This document shows, piece after piece, positions 1 through 5,890 of a stretch of DNA of 7,740 nt (within the stretch, counting starts at the first letter, position 1; each line of letters starts with the position of its first letter). Origin of the DNA: JAPOQD01 sp964620555. GTDB taxonomy: Bacteria > Pseudomonadota > Gammaproteobacteria > Pseudomonadales > Halieaceae. The translations under genes and the position numbers were made by a program. The notes beneath the pieces are model-generated. The model did no database searches. It was not told the DNA's origin and was given only the letters and a program-made list of their open reading frames with translations. Location of the stretch: NCBI GenBank assembly GCA_964620555.1, contig CAZUGZ010000060.1, positions 1 to 7,740 on the forward strand. Direction: 5' to 3'.

Positions 1-572
1 CTGACGCCGATGAAATGGGTATCGTCTTCACCGATAGATAGTCGCATTTCACCGCTGTGTTCCTGCTGTGGCCGTTTGGGGATAACGTTGTATGCGCCGC
101 CGATGCCGCCTTCGCCGTACAGTACGGAGGAAGGCCCCTTCAGTACCTCGATACGCTCAACGCCCCAAGTGTCGAAGGGAAAGCTGATGGTGTTCCATGC
201 ATTGTAGTAGTTGGTGCCATCGAACAGCTTGGTGACAGTCCCCTGGGTATGAAAACCCCTGGCAGCGACGTCTTGGCCACCCTCCGCATGGTGTGCGTCA
301 TTGGTGAAACCGGCGGAACGGGTGACGGCCTCCAGAATGCTCGTATCCTGGCGTTCGCGAATCGTATTGCCGTCAATGACTTCCACCGTTGCCGGTGTTT
401 CCATGACGGTTAGTCCCAGCCGGCTGCCTGTGTCGTTGTCGGCATTGACGCCGAGAACGATGACCTCCTCGATGCCCCCTGGCGCTTCCTCCGCGGTAGC
501 ACCGCCGCCAGCGAGCGTAGCTGCCGCCAGCCAGGGTGCCGCTGCCAGCAAAGATAATTTCCTGGATTTCAT
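1..572 (-). CDS. TonB-dependent outer-membrane receptor, N-terminal part (3' end outside window)
   Basis: The frame is open from the ATG at 572 to the window edge (190 codons), so only the signal peptide and plug are seen; the beta-barrel lies outside. Residues 1-27 are a Sec signal peptide (MKSRK, then an Ala/Leu core, cleavage likely after ATA). A TonB-box-like EEVIVLG follows at 35-41. The plug contains ETPATVEVID (58-67), the ARGF motif (104-107) and the signature VERIEVLKGPSSVLYGEGG (138-156), as in TonB-dependent siderophore-type receptors. Such proteins import metal chelates across the outer membrane using TonB-ExbBD energy. A GGAG ribosome site lies 7 nt before this ATG; two upstream ATGs are out of frame. 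A short His pair (HHAEGG, 94-99) lies in the plug. The substrate cannot be read from this part, but the Zur-like site upstream suggests zinc. Codon use is less GC-rich than in the neighbouring operon. The family call is strong; zinc as substrate is inference. Confidence 0.93.
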   Translation of the reverse strand, partial: MKSRKLSLLAAAPWLAAATLAGGGATAEEAPGGIEEVIVLGVNADNDTGSRLGLTVMETPATVEVIDGNTIRERQDTSILEAVTRSAGFTNDAHHAEGGQDVAARGFHTQGTVTKLFDGTNYYNAWNTISFPFDTWGVERIEVLKGPSSVLYGEGGIGGAYNVIPKRPQQEHSGEMRLSIGEDDTHFIGV

Positions 573-687
573 AGCCCATCTCCATGTGAACGAGTTAAGT
601 GAGTGACTTTGCAATACGTCCGGGGCGACCGTGCGAGCCTGCTTGCGTAGTGGTCAGGAGCAAGGCGCCGCTAAACAGATTGAAAAA

Positions 688-705
688 GCAATGTTATAAC
701 ATATC
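688..705. promoter_or_regulatory. Candidate Zur (zinc uptake regulator) operator
   Basis: The core ATGTTATAACAT (691-702) is a perfect 12-bp palindrome. The full 18-mer matches 16 of 18 positions of a published Zur consensus, GATATGTTATAACATATC. It also fits the gammaproteobacterial Zur pattern, which is GAAATGTTATA inverted around one base: about 19 of 23 positions when aligned from 688 to 710, counting the central N. The fit to the Fur box pattern is clearly poorer (about 9 of 14 fixed positions). The site overlaps the -10 of the TonB receptor promoter, the position expected for a zinc-dependent repressor. Consensus strings are from memory of comparative genomics of zinc regulons; binding is inferred. 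Confidence 0.6.
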
Positions 706-719
706 ATTTTGGTTGTAAA
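693..719 (-). promoter_or_regulatory. Candidate sigma70 promoter of the TonB receptor gene
   Basis: Read on the minus strand there is a -35-like TTTACA (719-714, five of six to consensus), a 15-nt spacer, and an extended -10 TGTTATAAC (TATAAC at 698-693, five of six). The spacer is shorter than ideal, but the TG extension can compensate. Transcription would start near 687-685, giving a leader of roughly 115 nt before the ATG at 572. The -10 hexamer lies inside the palindrome at 688-705, so a repressor bound there would block RNA polymerase. Confidence 0.5.
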
Positions 720-825
720 GCTCGGCTTCAGAAAAAGGCCTGATTCAAGGATTCTGGTCGGTATCCAAGCGCGGACGGCCGCCCAGGCGGACCGCCAACC
801 AATGAGCCCGCAGCCACGCAAAACA

Positions 826-873
826 GGGGAATTTTACTTCGGCACCTCTGGGGAATTTTCAATCGGCATTGAC
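826..873. repeat. Two 24-nt-period repeats resembling an IS21-family end
   Basis: GGGGAATTTT occurs at 826-835 and again at 850-859, exactly 24 nt apart. Each copy continues, after three differing bases, with TCGGCA (839-844 and 863-868), so 16 of 24 positions match. On the minus strand the segment reads GTCAATGCCGATTGAAAAT, followed by a second GCCGA...AAAATTCCCC copy. As I recall, IS21-family elements carry multiple terminal repeats of this GCCGATTGAAAA kind just inside a TG...CA tip. Here the tip would lie 7-9 nt past the hemW stop, with its first T changed to C. No istA or istB gene is present, so at most this is a scar. The repeat itself is certain; the IS21 assignment is inference from memory. 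Confidence 0.45.
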
Positions 874-880
874 GCCCGCC

Positions 881-2026
881 TCAGAAAAACTCCGCCACCA
901 CCGAATCCAGAAAGCGCCGGCCCAGGGCGCTGGCCCGCAGCCGCTGCGGGTCCGGCCCCTGCTCCAGCAGGCCCCGCTCCAGCAAGGCGGTCAGGGGCTC
1001 TTCCAGAACGTCGCTGGAGAGCCCGGTGCGGGCACTGAAATCGGCAAGTTCAAAGCCGTCGTGCAGGCGCAGGGCGTTCATCATGTATTCCCCCACCAGG
1101 TCTGCCCGGTCCAGCGTTTTCTCCTGCATCGCCTCCGGCTGGTCCAGGTAGCTTGCCGGTTGCCGCGGCCGCGTCGTGCGCCGCACCAGCCCGCTGGCGA
1201 GTTCCGTCCACTTGCCGTGAGCACCGGCGCCGATGCCGATGTAGTCTCCAAACTGCCAGTAGTTGAGGTTGTGGTGGCAGCGATGGCCGGGCCGCGACCA
1301 GGCCGAGACTTCGTAGGCGCTGTAGCCCGCCCTCCGCAGCAGGCTTTCCCCCTGTTCCTGAATGCCCTCGAGCACCGGTTCCGCCGGCAACTTCGGGGGC
1401 CGCTTGTGAAAGGCGGTATTGGGCTCGATGGTGAGCTGGTACCAGGAAATGTGCGGGACCTGCTGGTCCGCGGCCCGTTGCAGGTCGGCCTGGGCCATTT
1501 CCTGGTTCTGCCCCGGCAGGCCGTGCATCAGGTCGATATTGAAGCTGTCCAGTTCCGTCTCGCGCAGCGCCCCGACGGCTTCCAGTGCCTGCTCGCTGTC
1601 GTGAATGCGTCCCAGTGCCGCCAGGCGCGCGTCGTCGAAACTCTGCACCCCCAGGGAAATGCGGTTGACGCCGGCGTCGGCATAATCCTGGAATTTTTCC
1701 CGTTCCGCGCTGCCGGGGTTGGCTTCCAGGGTAATTTCGGCCCCCTCTTTCAACGCCACTCGCTCGCCCACGCCGCGCAGGATAGTGGCGATGGTGTCGG
1801 CGCCAAACAGGCTGGGGGTGCCGCCGCCCAGGAACACCGAATGCAGGGCCCGGTCCTGCACCTGGGGCAGGGCCTGGTCGAGGCTGCGCAGCAGCGCGGC
1901 GGCGTATTCCCGCTCCGGCAGGGGCTCACTGTGCTCGTGGGAGTTGAAATCGCAATAGGGGCATTTTCGTTCGCACCAGGGAATGTGGATGTACAGGCTG
2001 AGCGGCGGCAGGCGCAGCGGACTCAC
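881..2026 (-). CDS. hemW: Radical SAM haem chaperone HemW (formerly oxygen-independent coproporphyrinogen oxidase-like, YggW)
   Basis: 381 residues, normal for the family. The [4Fe-4S]/SAM motif is CERKCPYC (Cys18, Cys22, Cys25), preceded by LPPLSLYIHIPW, which closely resembles E. coli HemW. Further landmarks are GGGTPS (67-72), EANPG (101-105), RISLGVQSF (122-130), DLMHGLPGQ (165-173) and the HemW-type HNLNYW (252-257), followed by a C-terminal helical domain. HemW proteins bind haem and deliver it to respiratory enzymes; they were long misannotated as HemN, and real coproporphyrinogen oxidase activity is not expected. I chose the GTG at 2026 because its GTGA overlaps the rdgB stop and GGGAG lies 5 nt upstream. 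A GTG seven codons earlier (2047) is possible but has no better ribosome site. Last gene of the operon, translationally coupled to rdgB. Confidence 0.95.
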   Translation of the reverse strand: MSPLRLPPLSLYIHIPWCERKCPYCDFNSHEHSEPLPEREYAAALLRSLDQALPQVQDRALHSVFLGGGTPSLFGADTIATILRGVGERVALKEGAEITLEANPGSAEREKFQDYADAGVNRISLGVQSFDDARLAALGRIHDSEQALEAVGALRETELDSFNIDLMHGLPGQNQEMAQADLQRAADQQVPHISWYQLTIEPNTAFHKRPPKLPAEPVLEGIQEQGESLLRRAGYSAYEVSAWSRPGHRCHHNLNYWQFGDYIGIGAGAHGKWTELASGLVRRTTRPRQPASYLDQPEAMQEKTLDRADLVGEYMMNALRLHDGFELADFSARTGLSSDVLEEPLTALLERGLLEQGPDPQRLRASALGRRFLDSVVAEFF

Positions 2027-2637
2027 GAATACTCCCGTTGCCAGCACGCCGACAGCAGGCGCATGGCTTGCCCCCGATGGCTGATAAGGTTCTTTTCCCG
2101 GGGCGGCAGTTCGGCCGCGCTGCGGTTTTGCCCGGCCACCAGGAACAGCGGGTCGTAACCGAAGCCATGTTCACCCCGCGGCGCCTGCAGAATGCTGCCC
2201 TCCCAACTCGCCTGGCAGATCATCGGGTTGGGGTCCTGCCAGTGGCGCAGGTAGACCAGTGCACAGTGATAGCGGGCCCCGCGCCGGGTGTCGTCGATGT
2301 TCCGCAGTTCGGCCAGCAGACGGGCGTTGTTGTCGCCGTCGCTGGCGTCTTCCCCTGCGTAACGCGCCGACCGCACCCCGGGAGCCCCGTGCAGCGCGTC
2401 CACCTCCAGCCCGGAGTCGTCGGCAATGGCGGGCAGGCCGCTGTAGCGGGCGGCGGCGTGGGCCTTGAGCAGGGCATTGCCGGCAAAGTTGTCGGCGTCT
2501 TCTCGCACCGCCGGGACGCGAAACCGGGATTGCGGCAGCGCCTCGCAGCCCCAGGGTTGCAGCAGACTCTGCAGTTCCTCCAGCTTGCCCGGGTTGGCGC
2601 TGGCCAGGACGATGCGACGGGGGGCCCTGGCCCGCAT
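2023..2637 (-). CDS. rdgB: dITP/XTP pyrophosphatase (non-canonical purine NTPase, Ham1/RdgB family)
   Basis: 204 residues; family members are usually about 195-205. It hydrolyses dITP, ITP and XTP to the monophosphate plus pyrophosphate, keeping deaminated purines out of DNA and RNA; it is a cytosolic homodimer needing Mg2+. Visible family motifs are the substrate-binding SANPGK (13-18), IADDSGLEVDAL with the catalytic acidic pair (71-82), GAPGVRSARYAGEDA (84-98), the base-recognition GFGYDPLF (158-165) and ISHRGQA (185-191). The frame stays open far upstream inside metW, but homology begins at the ATG at 2637, one nucleotide after the metW stop. Its ribosome site is weak, suggesting dependence on translation of metW. 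The stop overlaps the hemW GTG by 4 nt. Confidence 0.96.
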   Translation of the reverse strand: MRARAPRRIVLASANPGKLEELQSLLQPWGCEALPQSRFRVPAVREDADNFAGNALLKAHAAARYSGLPAIADDSGLEVDALHGAPGVRSARYAGEDASDGDNNARLLAELRNIDDTRRGARYHCALVYLRHWQDPNPMICQASWEGSILQAPRGEHGFGYDPLFLVAGQNRSAAELPPREKNLISHRGQAMRLLSACWQREYS

Positions 2638-2638
2638 C

Positions 2639-3229
2639 TCAGCGGGTGATATGGTAAATCGCCGTGATGGCGAAAAGATTGGGCCACCATTGTGAGGCAC
2701 GGCTGCCGATGGCGCCCTGGCCCACCATGTGCCGGTGCAGGATGGTGATGTCGCGGTCGCGGCACAGGGCCTCGAAGTCCCGCACCGTGCAGAAGTGGAT
2801 ATTCGGCGTGTCGTACCAGGCGTGCGGCAGGAAGCGCGATACCGGCATGCGCCCCCGGGTGCCCAGGTACCAGCGGCAGCGCCAGTGGCCAAAGTTGGGA
2901 AAGGTGACGATGCCCTGGCGGCCGATGCGCAGCATTTCGTCCAGGATCAGGTGGGGCAGGTGCAGGGCCTGCAGGGTCTGGGTCAGAACCACCGTATCGA
3001 AACTGTAGTCGGGAAAGTTGGCCAGGCCCTCGTCCATGTTTTGCTCGATGACGTTGACCCCCGCGGCGATGCCCGCGGTGATGCCGTCCGGGTCGATTTC
3101 CAGCCCCAGGCCCCGCACCTTGAGGTCGCGCTGCAACTGCTGCAGAAACAGGCCGTCGCCGCAGCCCAGGTCGAGCACTCGCGACTCCGGTGCGATCCAG
3201 CGCACGATGTGTGTCAGATCCTGGCGCAT
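2639..3229 (-). CDS. metW: Methionine biosynthesis protein MetW (SAM-methyltransferase fold)
   Basis: 196 residues, the usual MetW length. It has a class I methyltransferase fold, with motif I VLDLGCGDG (18-26) and the acidic strand end GLEID (42-46), followed by the MetW-specific stretches QTLQAL (84-89), TFPNFGHW (109-116) and WYDTPNIHFCT (138-148). MetW partners MetX in bacteria that make acylhomoserine with MetX-type enzymes, and is reported to be needed for MetX activity in several proteobacteria; its own methyltransferase activity is unproven. The ATG shares its A with the metX TGA (TGATG), a coupling that would keep the two partners stoichiometric. In Pseudomonas I recall a DUF4426 gene between metW and rdgB; here rdgB follows after one nucleotide. 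Confidence 0.95.
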   Translation of the reverse strand: MRQDLTHIVRWIAPESRVLDLGCGDGLFLQQLQRDLKVRGLGLEIDPDGITAGIAAGVNVIEQNMDEGLANFPDYSFDTVVLTQTLQALHLPHLILDEMLRIGRQGIVTFPNFGHWRCRWYLGTRGRMPVSRFLPHAWYDTPNIHFCTVRDFEALCRDRDITILHRHMVGQGAIGSRASQWWPNLFAITAIYHITR

Positions 3230-4374
3230 CAGCCGCCGTCCCCGATTCGCCGCAGGTAGGCCTGCAGCACGTCCCGATAGCGGGGGATGGGCAGCAGGAA
3301 GGCATCGTGCCCCTGGTCCGCCTCGATTTCCACGTAGGACACCTCCCGCCCGGCCGCGATCAGGGCATCGGAAATTTCCCGCGAACGCTGGGGCGAAAAG
3401 CGCCAGTCGCTGCTGAAGGAGATCACCAGGAAGGCGGCGCTGGCCCGGGAGAAAGCCGCCACCGGATCGTCGCCGTACTCCCTGGCCAGGTCGAAGTAAT
3501 CCAGTGCACGGGTCATCAGCAGGTAGCTGTTGGCATCAAAATTTTCCGAAAACACACTGCCCTGGTGGCGCAGATAGCTCTCGACCTGGAATTCCACCCG
3601 CGTGTCGCTGCCCTGTTCGAAGTTTCCGGAGCGCAGGTCGCGGCCGAACTTCTCGGCCATGGCGTCGTCCGACAGGTAGGTGATGTGCCCCACCATGCGC
3701 GCCAGCGCCAGCCCCTGGCGCGGGACCTGGCCGTCCTCGCTGTAGTAATTGCCGTCCCGGTACTCCGGGTCCGCCAGGATCGCCTGGCGGGCCACCTCGT
3801 TGAAGGCGATATTCTGGGCGCTCAATTTCAGCGCGGCGGCGATCACCACGCAGTGGCGCACCCTCTGCGGGTATTCCAGGGCCCAGCGCATGACCTGCAT
3901 GCCGCCCAGGCTGCCGCCGATGATCGCGGCCCACTGCTCGATGCCCAGCAGGTCGCTGAGCATGGCCTGGCTCCTGACCCAGTCTCTCACCCGCAGTGGG
4001 GGGAAATCCGGGCCGTAGGGCCGGCCGCTGGCCGGGTCGGTGCTGCCCGGGCCGGTGGAGCCGTGGCAGCCCCCGAGATTGTTGAGGGAAACCACGAAAA
4101 AGCGGTCGGTATCGATGGCCTTGCCCGGGCCGATGCAGGTATCCCACCAGCCCGGTTTTCGCTCGTCCTCGCTGTGGTATCCGGCGGCGTGATGGTGGCC
4201 GCTGAGGGCGTGACAGATCAGTATCGCGTTGGAGCGCCGGGAGTTGAGTTCGCCGTAGCACTCGTAGACCAGTTCAAAGGCGTCCAGGCGGCGTCCGCAG
4301 ACCAGGTCCAGACCCTGCTCGAACCTGGCCCGCTGCGGAACCACCAGCCCAACGCTGTCGGGTGCCGCCGCCAC
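3229..4374 (-). CDS. metX: Homoserine O-acyltransferase MetX, probably succinyl-CoA-using
   Basis: 381 residues, an alpha/beta-hydrolase acyltransferase catalysing the first committed step from homoserine to methionine. The nucleophile elbow is GGSLGGMQ with Ser155. The other triad members are Asp323 (in SSDWRF) and His356 (in QGHDAF). ICHALSGHHHAAGYH (53-67) and NNLGGCHGSTGPGS (98-111) are family hallmarks. Arg325 stands where acetyl-CoA-specific MetX enzymes typically have Leu (DWLF). As I understand the literature, this Arg marks the succinyltransferase class (MetXS) found in Pseudomonas, so O-succinylhomoserine is the likely product. The start is GTG, 3 nt after the yggT stop; homologues begin at the same PDSVGLV segment, supporting it. 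No SAM-responsive leader is visible, so methionine control of this gene is not evident here. Confidence 0.95.
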   Translation of the reverse strand: MAAAPDSVGLVVPQRARFEQGLDLVCGRRLDAFELVYECYGELNSRRSNAILICHALSGHHHAAGYHSEDERKPGWWDTCIGPGKAIDTDRFFVVSLNNLGGCHGSTGPGSTDPASGRPYGPDFPPLRVRDWVRSQAMLSDLLGIEQWAAIIGGSLGGMQVMRWALEYPQRVRHCVVIAAALKLSAQNIAFNEVARQAILADPEYRDGNYYSEDGQVPRQGLALARMVGHITYLSDDAMAEKFGRDLRSGNFEQGSDTRVEFQVESYLRHQGSVFSENFDANSYLLMTRALDYFDLAREYGDDPVAAFSRASAAFLVISFSSDWRFSPQRSREISDALIAAGREVSYVEIEADQGHDAFLLPIPRYRDVLQAYLRRIGDGG

Positions 4375-4377
4375 CTC

Positions 4378-4965
4378 TCACCAACCCGCCACCAGGGCCG
4401 GCTCCAGCCCCATGCCAAGGGCCAGCCGCAACAGCAGGTTCTCGAGAATGTTGATGGCGATGAACAGCAGGATGGGAGACAGGTCCAGCCCTCCCATCGG
4501 CGGCAGCATGGCGCGGAAGGGGGCCATCACCGGAGCGCACAACTGGTACATCAGGCGCACCATGGGGTGGGCGCTGCCGGGCGCCACCCAACTGAGGATG
4601 ATCACCGCCAGCAGAATGAAAAAGTAGAGGTTCAGGGTCAGGACGAGCACCCCGACCAGCGCCCAGGCCAGCAGCATCGGCAACCCGGGCAGAGGCCTCC
4701 CGTACAGTGCCAGCATGCCGACCATGCACAGCATCTGCACCAGCAGCAGCAATACCAGGGGAGACAGGTCCTGGCGCCGGAACCGTGGCACCACCCGGCG
4801 CAGGGGGGAGAGCAGGGGATTGGTGATCCTGTTGAGCAACTGGCTGATGGGGTTGTAGAAATCCGCCCCCACCACTTGCAGCAGAAAGCGCAGCAACAGG
4901 ATCAGCAGCAACAGGCTGGAGAACGCCTGCAACAGAATGCCGACCACCTCCGCCGCGCCGATCAC
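4378..4965 (-). CDS. yggT: YggT-family integral membrane protein
   Basis: 195 residues built as two homologous YggT units. Each has a Leu-rich transmembrane segment, a conserved proline-rich linker (NPISQLLNRITNPLLSPLRR, 38-57, and the matching MYQLCAPVMAPFRAMLP, 139-155), then DLSP (66-69 and 161-164) and a second transmembrane segment. About four to five helices are expected (roughly 8-32, 67-88, 95-128 partly split, 163-185). It would sit in the inner membrane. The molecular function is not established; E. coli YggT has been linked to osmotic tolerance, and the plastid/cyanobacterial YlmG/CCB3 relatives to membrane-complex assembly and nucleoid placement. The start is GTG, overlapping the proC stop by 4 nt (GTGA). 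Position next to proC and yggS is widely conserved. Confidence 0.92.
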   Translation of the reverse strand: MIGAAEVVGILLQAFSSLLLLILLLRFLLQVVGADFYNPISQLLNRITNPLLSPLRRVVPRFRRQDLSPLVLLLLVQMLCMVGMLALYGRPLPGLPMLLAWALVGVLVLTLNLYFFILLAVIILSWVAPGSAHPMVRLMYQLCAPVMAPFRAMLPPMGGLDLSPILLFIAINILENLLLRLALGMGLEPALVAGW

Positions 4966-5780
4966 GAGGCCACCTCCCGACCCAGTTCCCGGGCGCGGTC
5001 GCGCGCCGCCCGCATTGCGGTTTCGACGATGCCCCGCAGGTCGTCGGCCTCAAAGCTGCGCAGGGCGCTCTCGGTGGTGCCTCCGGGGCTGGTGACGCGC
5101 GCTCGCAAGGGCGCCAGCTCCCGGTCACCTTCGGCGGCCATGCGGCACGCGCCCAGGCCGGTCTGGATAGCCAGTTCGCGGCTCAGCTCCCGGTTCAGGC
5201 CCAGTTTGGCCCCGGCCTCGCTCATGGCTTCCAGGAACAGGAAGAAATAGGCGGGGCCGCTGCCGGAAAGGGCGGTGACCGCGTCCATTTCGGCTTCCGT
5301 GCGCAGCCAGCAGGTGGTGCCCACCGCCCCCAGGATCTGATCGGCCCGTTCGCGCTGGGCGGGCGCCACCCCGGCATTGGCGAACAGCGCCGTGGCCCCG
5401 GCCCCCAGCAGAGCCGGGGTGTTGGGCATGGCCCGCACCAGGGCGGTGGACTCGCCCAGCATGCGCTCCAGTGCGGTGCAGGTGATGCCGGCGGCGATGG
5501 AGACCACCAGTGGCTGCCGGGCCGCCACGGCCTCGCGGACCTCCGCACAGACGGTGGCCACCAGTTGCGGTTTCACCGCCAGGATAACCACGTCGGCACT
5601 GGCGATGATGGGACTGTTGGCCGCACTGCTGACGACTCCGGTGGTGTCCTGCAACCGCTGTCGGGCGGCGGCGCTCGGGTCTGCCGCCCGCAGCCGGTCG
5701 CTGGGCAGGCCCTGCTCAAGCAGTCCCCCGATGATGCTGGCTGCCATGTTGCCGGCCCCGATAAACGCTATTTCACTCAA
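4962..5780 (-). CDS. proC: Pyrroline-5-carboxylate reductase
   Basis: 272 residues, standard length. It catalyses the last step of proline synthesis, reduction of 1-pyrroline-5-carboxylate to L-proline with NAD(P)H, as a cytosolic oligomer. The Rossmann motif is FIGAGNMA (6-13), followed by AVKPQ (68-72) and AMPNTPA (117-123). The C-terminal domain carries ALSGSGPAYFF (170-180) and RVTSPGGTTE (228-237), which bind substrate. The start must be TTG: there is no in-frame ATG or GTG between it and an upstream stop codon at about 5823-5825, homologues begin at this point (SEIAFIGAGN), and AGGTG lies 5 nt before it. It follows yggS after a 110-nt spacer with two inverted repeats, and its stop overlaps the yggT start. 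Confidence 0.97.
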   Translation of the reverse strand: MSEIAFIGAGNMAASIIGGLLEQGLPSDRLRAADPSAAARQRLQDTTGVVSSAANSPIIASADVVILAVKPQLVATVCAEVREAVAARQPLVVSIAAGITCTALERMLGESTALVRAMPNTPALLGAGATALFANAGVAPAQRERADQILGAVGTTCWLRTEAEMDAVTALSGSGPAYFFLFLEAMSEAGAKLGLNRELSRELAIQTGLGACRMAAEGDRELAPLRARVTSPGGTTESALRSFEADDLRGIVETAMRAARDRARELGREVAS

Positions 5781-5801
5781 CGGAACACCTGCTGCAAGGG
5801 G

Positions 5802-5818
5802 CGTGCGGATTCCGCACG
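5802..5818. repeat. 17-bp near-perfect palindrome before proC (hairpin 2)
   Basis: CGTGCGGATTCCGCACG is self-complementary except for the central base (8-bp arms; as RNA, a 7-bp stem with a 3-nt loop). It ends 11 nt before the AGGTG ribosome site of proC. It lacks a T-run on either strand, so it is not a standard terminator. In the minus-strand RNA, UGCGGA in its 5' arm could instead pair with UCCGCA in the loop of hairpin 1, which would make the two folds partly exclusive. A role in proC expression is speculative. Confidence 0.6.
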
Positions 5819-5830
5819 GGAGTCAAAAGC

Positions 5831-5870
5831 CTGTGCCGCGGAAAATGATCCTGTTGCGGACGCGGCACAG
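5831..5870. repeat. Perfect 10-bp inverted repeat in the yggS-proC spacer (hairpin 1)
   Basis: CTGTGCCGCG (5831-5840) and CGCGGCACAG (5861-5870) are exact reverse complements around a 20-nt loop. In the minus-strand transcript the stem comes 20 nt after the yggS stop codon and is followed by GCUUUUGACU. That is only four U's, so it is a weak or partial intrinsic terminator at best. It could attenuate transcription between yggS and proC, protect an mRNA end, or be a protein-binding palindrome. The inverted repeat is plain in the sequence; its role is inference. Confidence 0.65.
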
Positions 5871-5890
5871 ATTCCTGGCGGCAGAGTGTA

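Larger units (their letters stand above)
573..880. other. Gene-free spacer between the TonB receptor gene and hemW
   Basis: These 308 bases have no credible gene; the one overlapping open frame (from 709) is low-complexity Pro/Ala and shows no recognisable domain. The spacer holds the receptor leader (573-687), the promoter and Zur-like palindrome (688-719), about 105 nt with nothing recognisable (720-825), and the repeat pair at 826-873 next to the hemW stop codon. I see no GC-rich hairpin followed by a T-run, so there is no convincing intrinsic terminator for the hemW operon here. Read-through into the receptor gene, which lies on the same strand, cannot be excluded. Confidence 0.7.

Noticed and set aside
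57..413. Plus-strand 118-codon frame antisense to the TonB receptor
   Set aside because: It lies opposite unmistakable signal-peptide and plug-domain coding sequence.
688..705. Fur (iron) box as the explanation of the palindrome
   Set aside because: Only about 9 of 14 fixed positions fit the 7-1-7 Fur pattern, against 16 of 18 for a Zur pattern. Not fully excluded, since related regulators share AT-rich palindromes.
776..793. GC-rich inverted sequence (CCGCC, two bases, GGCGG) as a terminator of the hemW operon
   Set aside because: The stem is only about five pairs with an impossibly small loop, and there is no T-run on either strand.
869..2158. Plus-strand open frame of 429 codons antisense to hemW
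   Set aside because: No domain is recognisable and it lies fully opposite hemW, whose motifs are intact.
2638..2892. Upstream extension of rdgB to 2892 (85 extra residues)
   Set aside because: The extension overlaps metW out of frame and has no family similarity; homology to RdgB begins at the ATG at 2637.
2220..3305. Minus-strand 361-codon frame across metW and rdgB in another frame
   Set aside because: Arg/Pro/Gly/Thr-rich shadow; both overlapped genes are clear family members in their own frames.
3190..5250. Plus-strand open frame of 686 codons antisense to metX, yggT and proC
   Set aside because: Its Gln/His/Pro-rich, low-complexity product is the mirror of Leu/Ala/Gly codons in real, well-conserved genes on the other strand; long antisense frames are common in GC-rich DNA.
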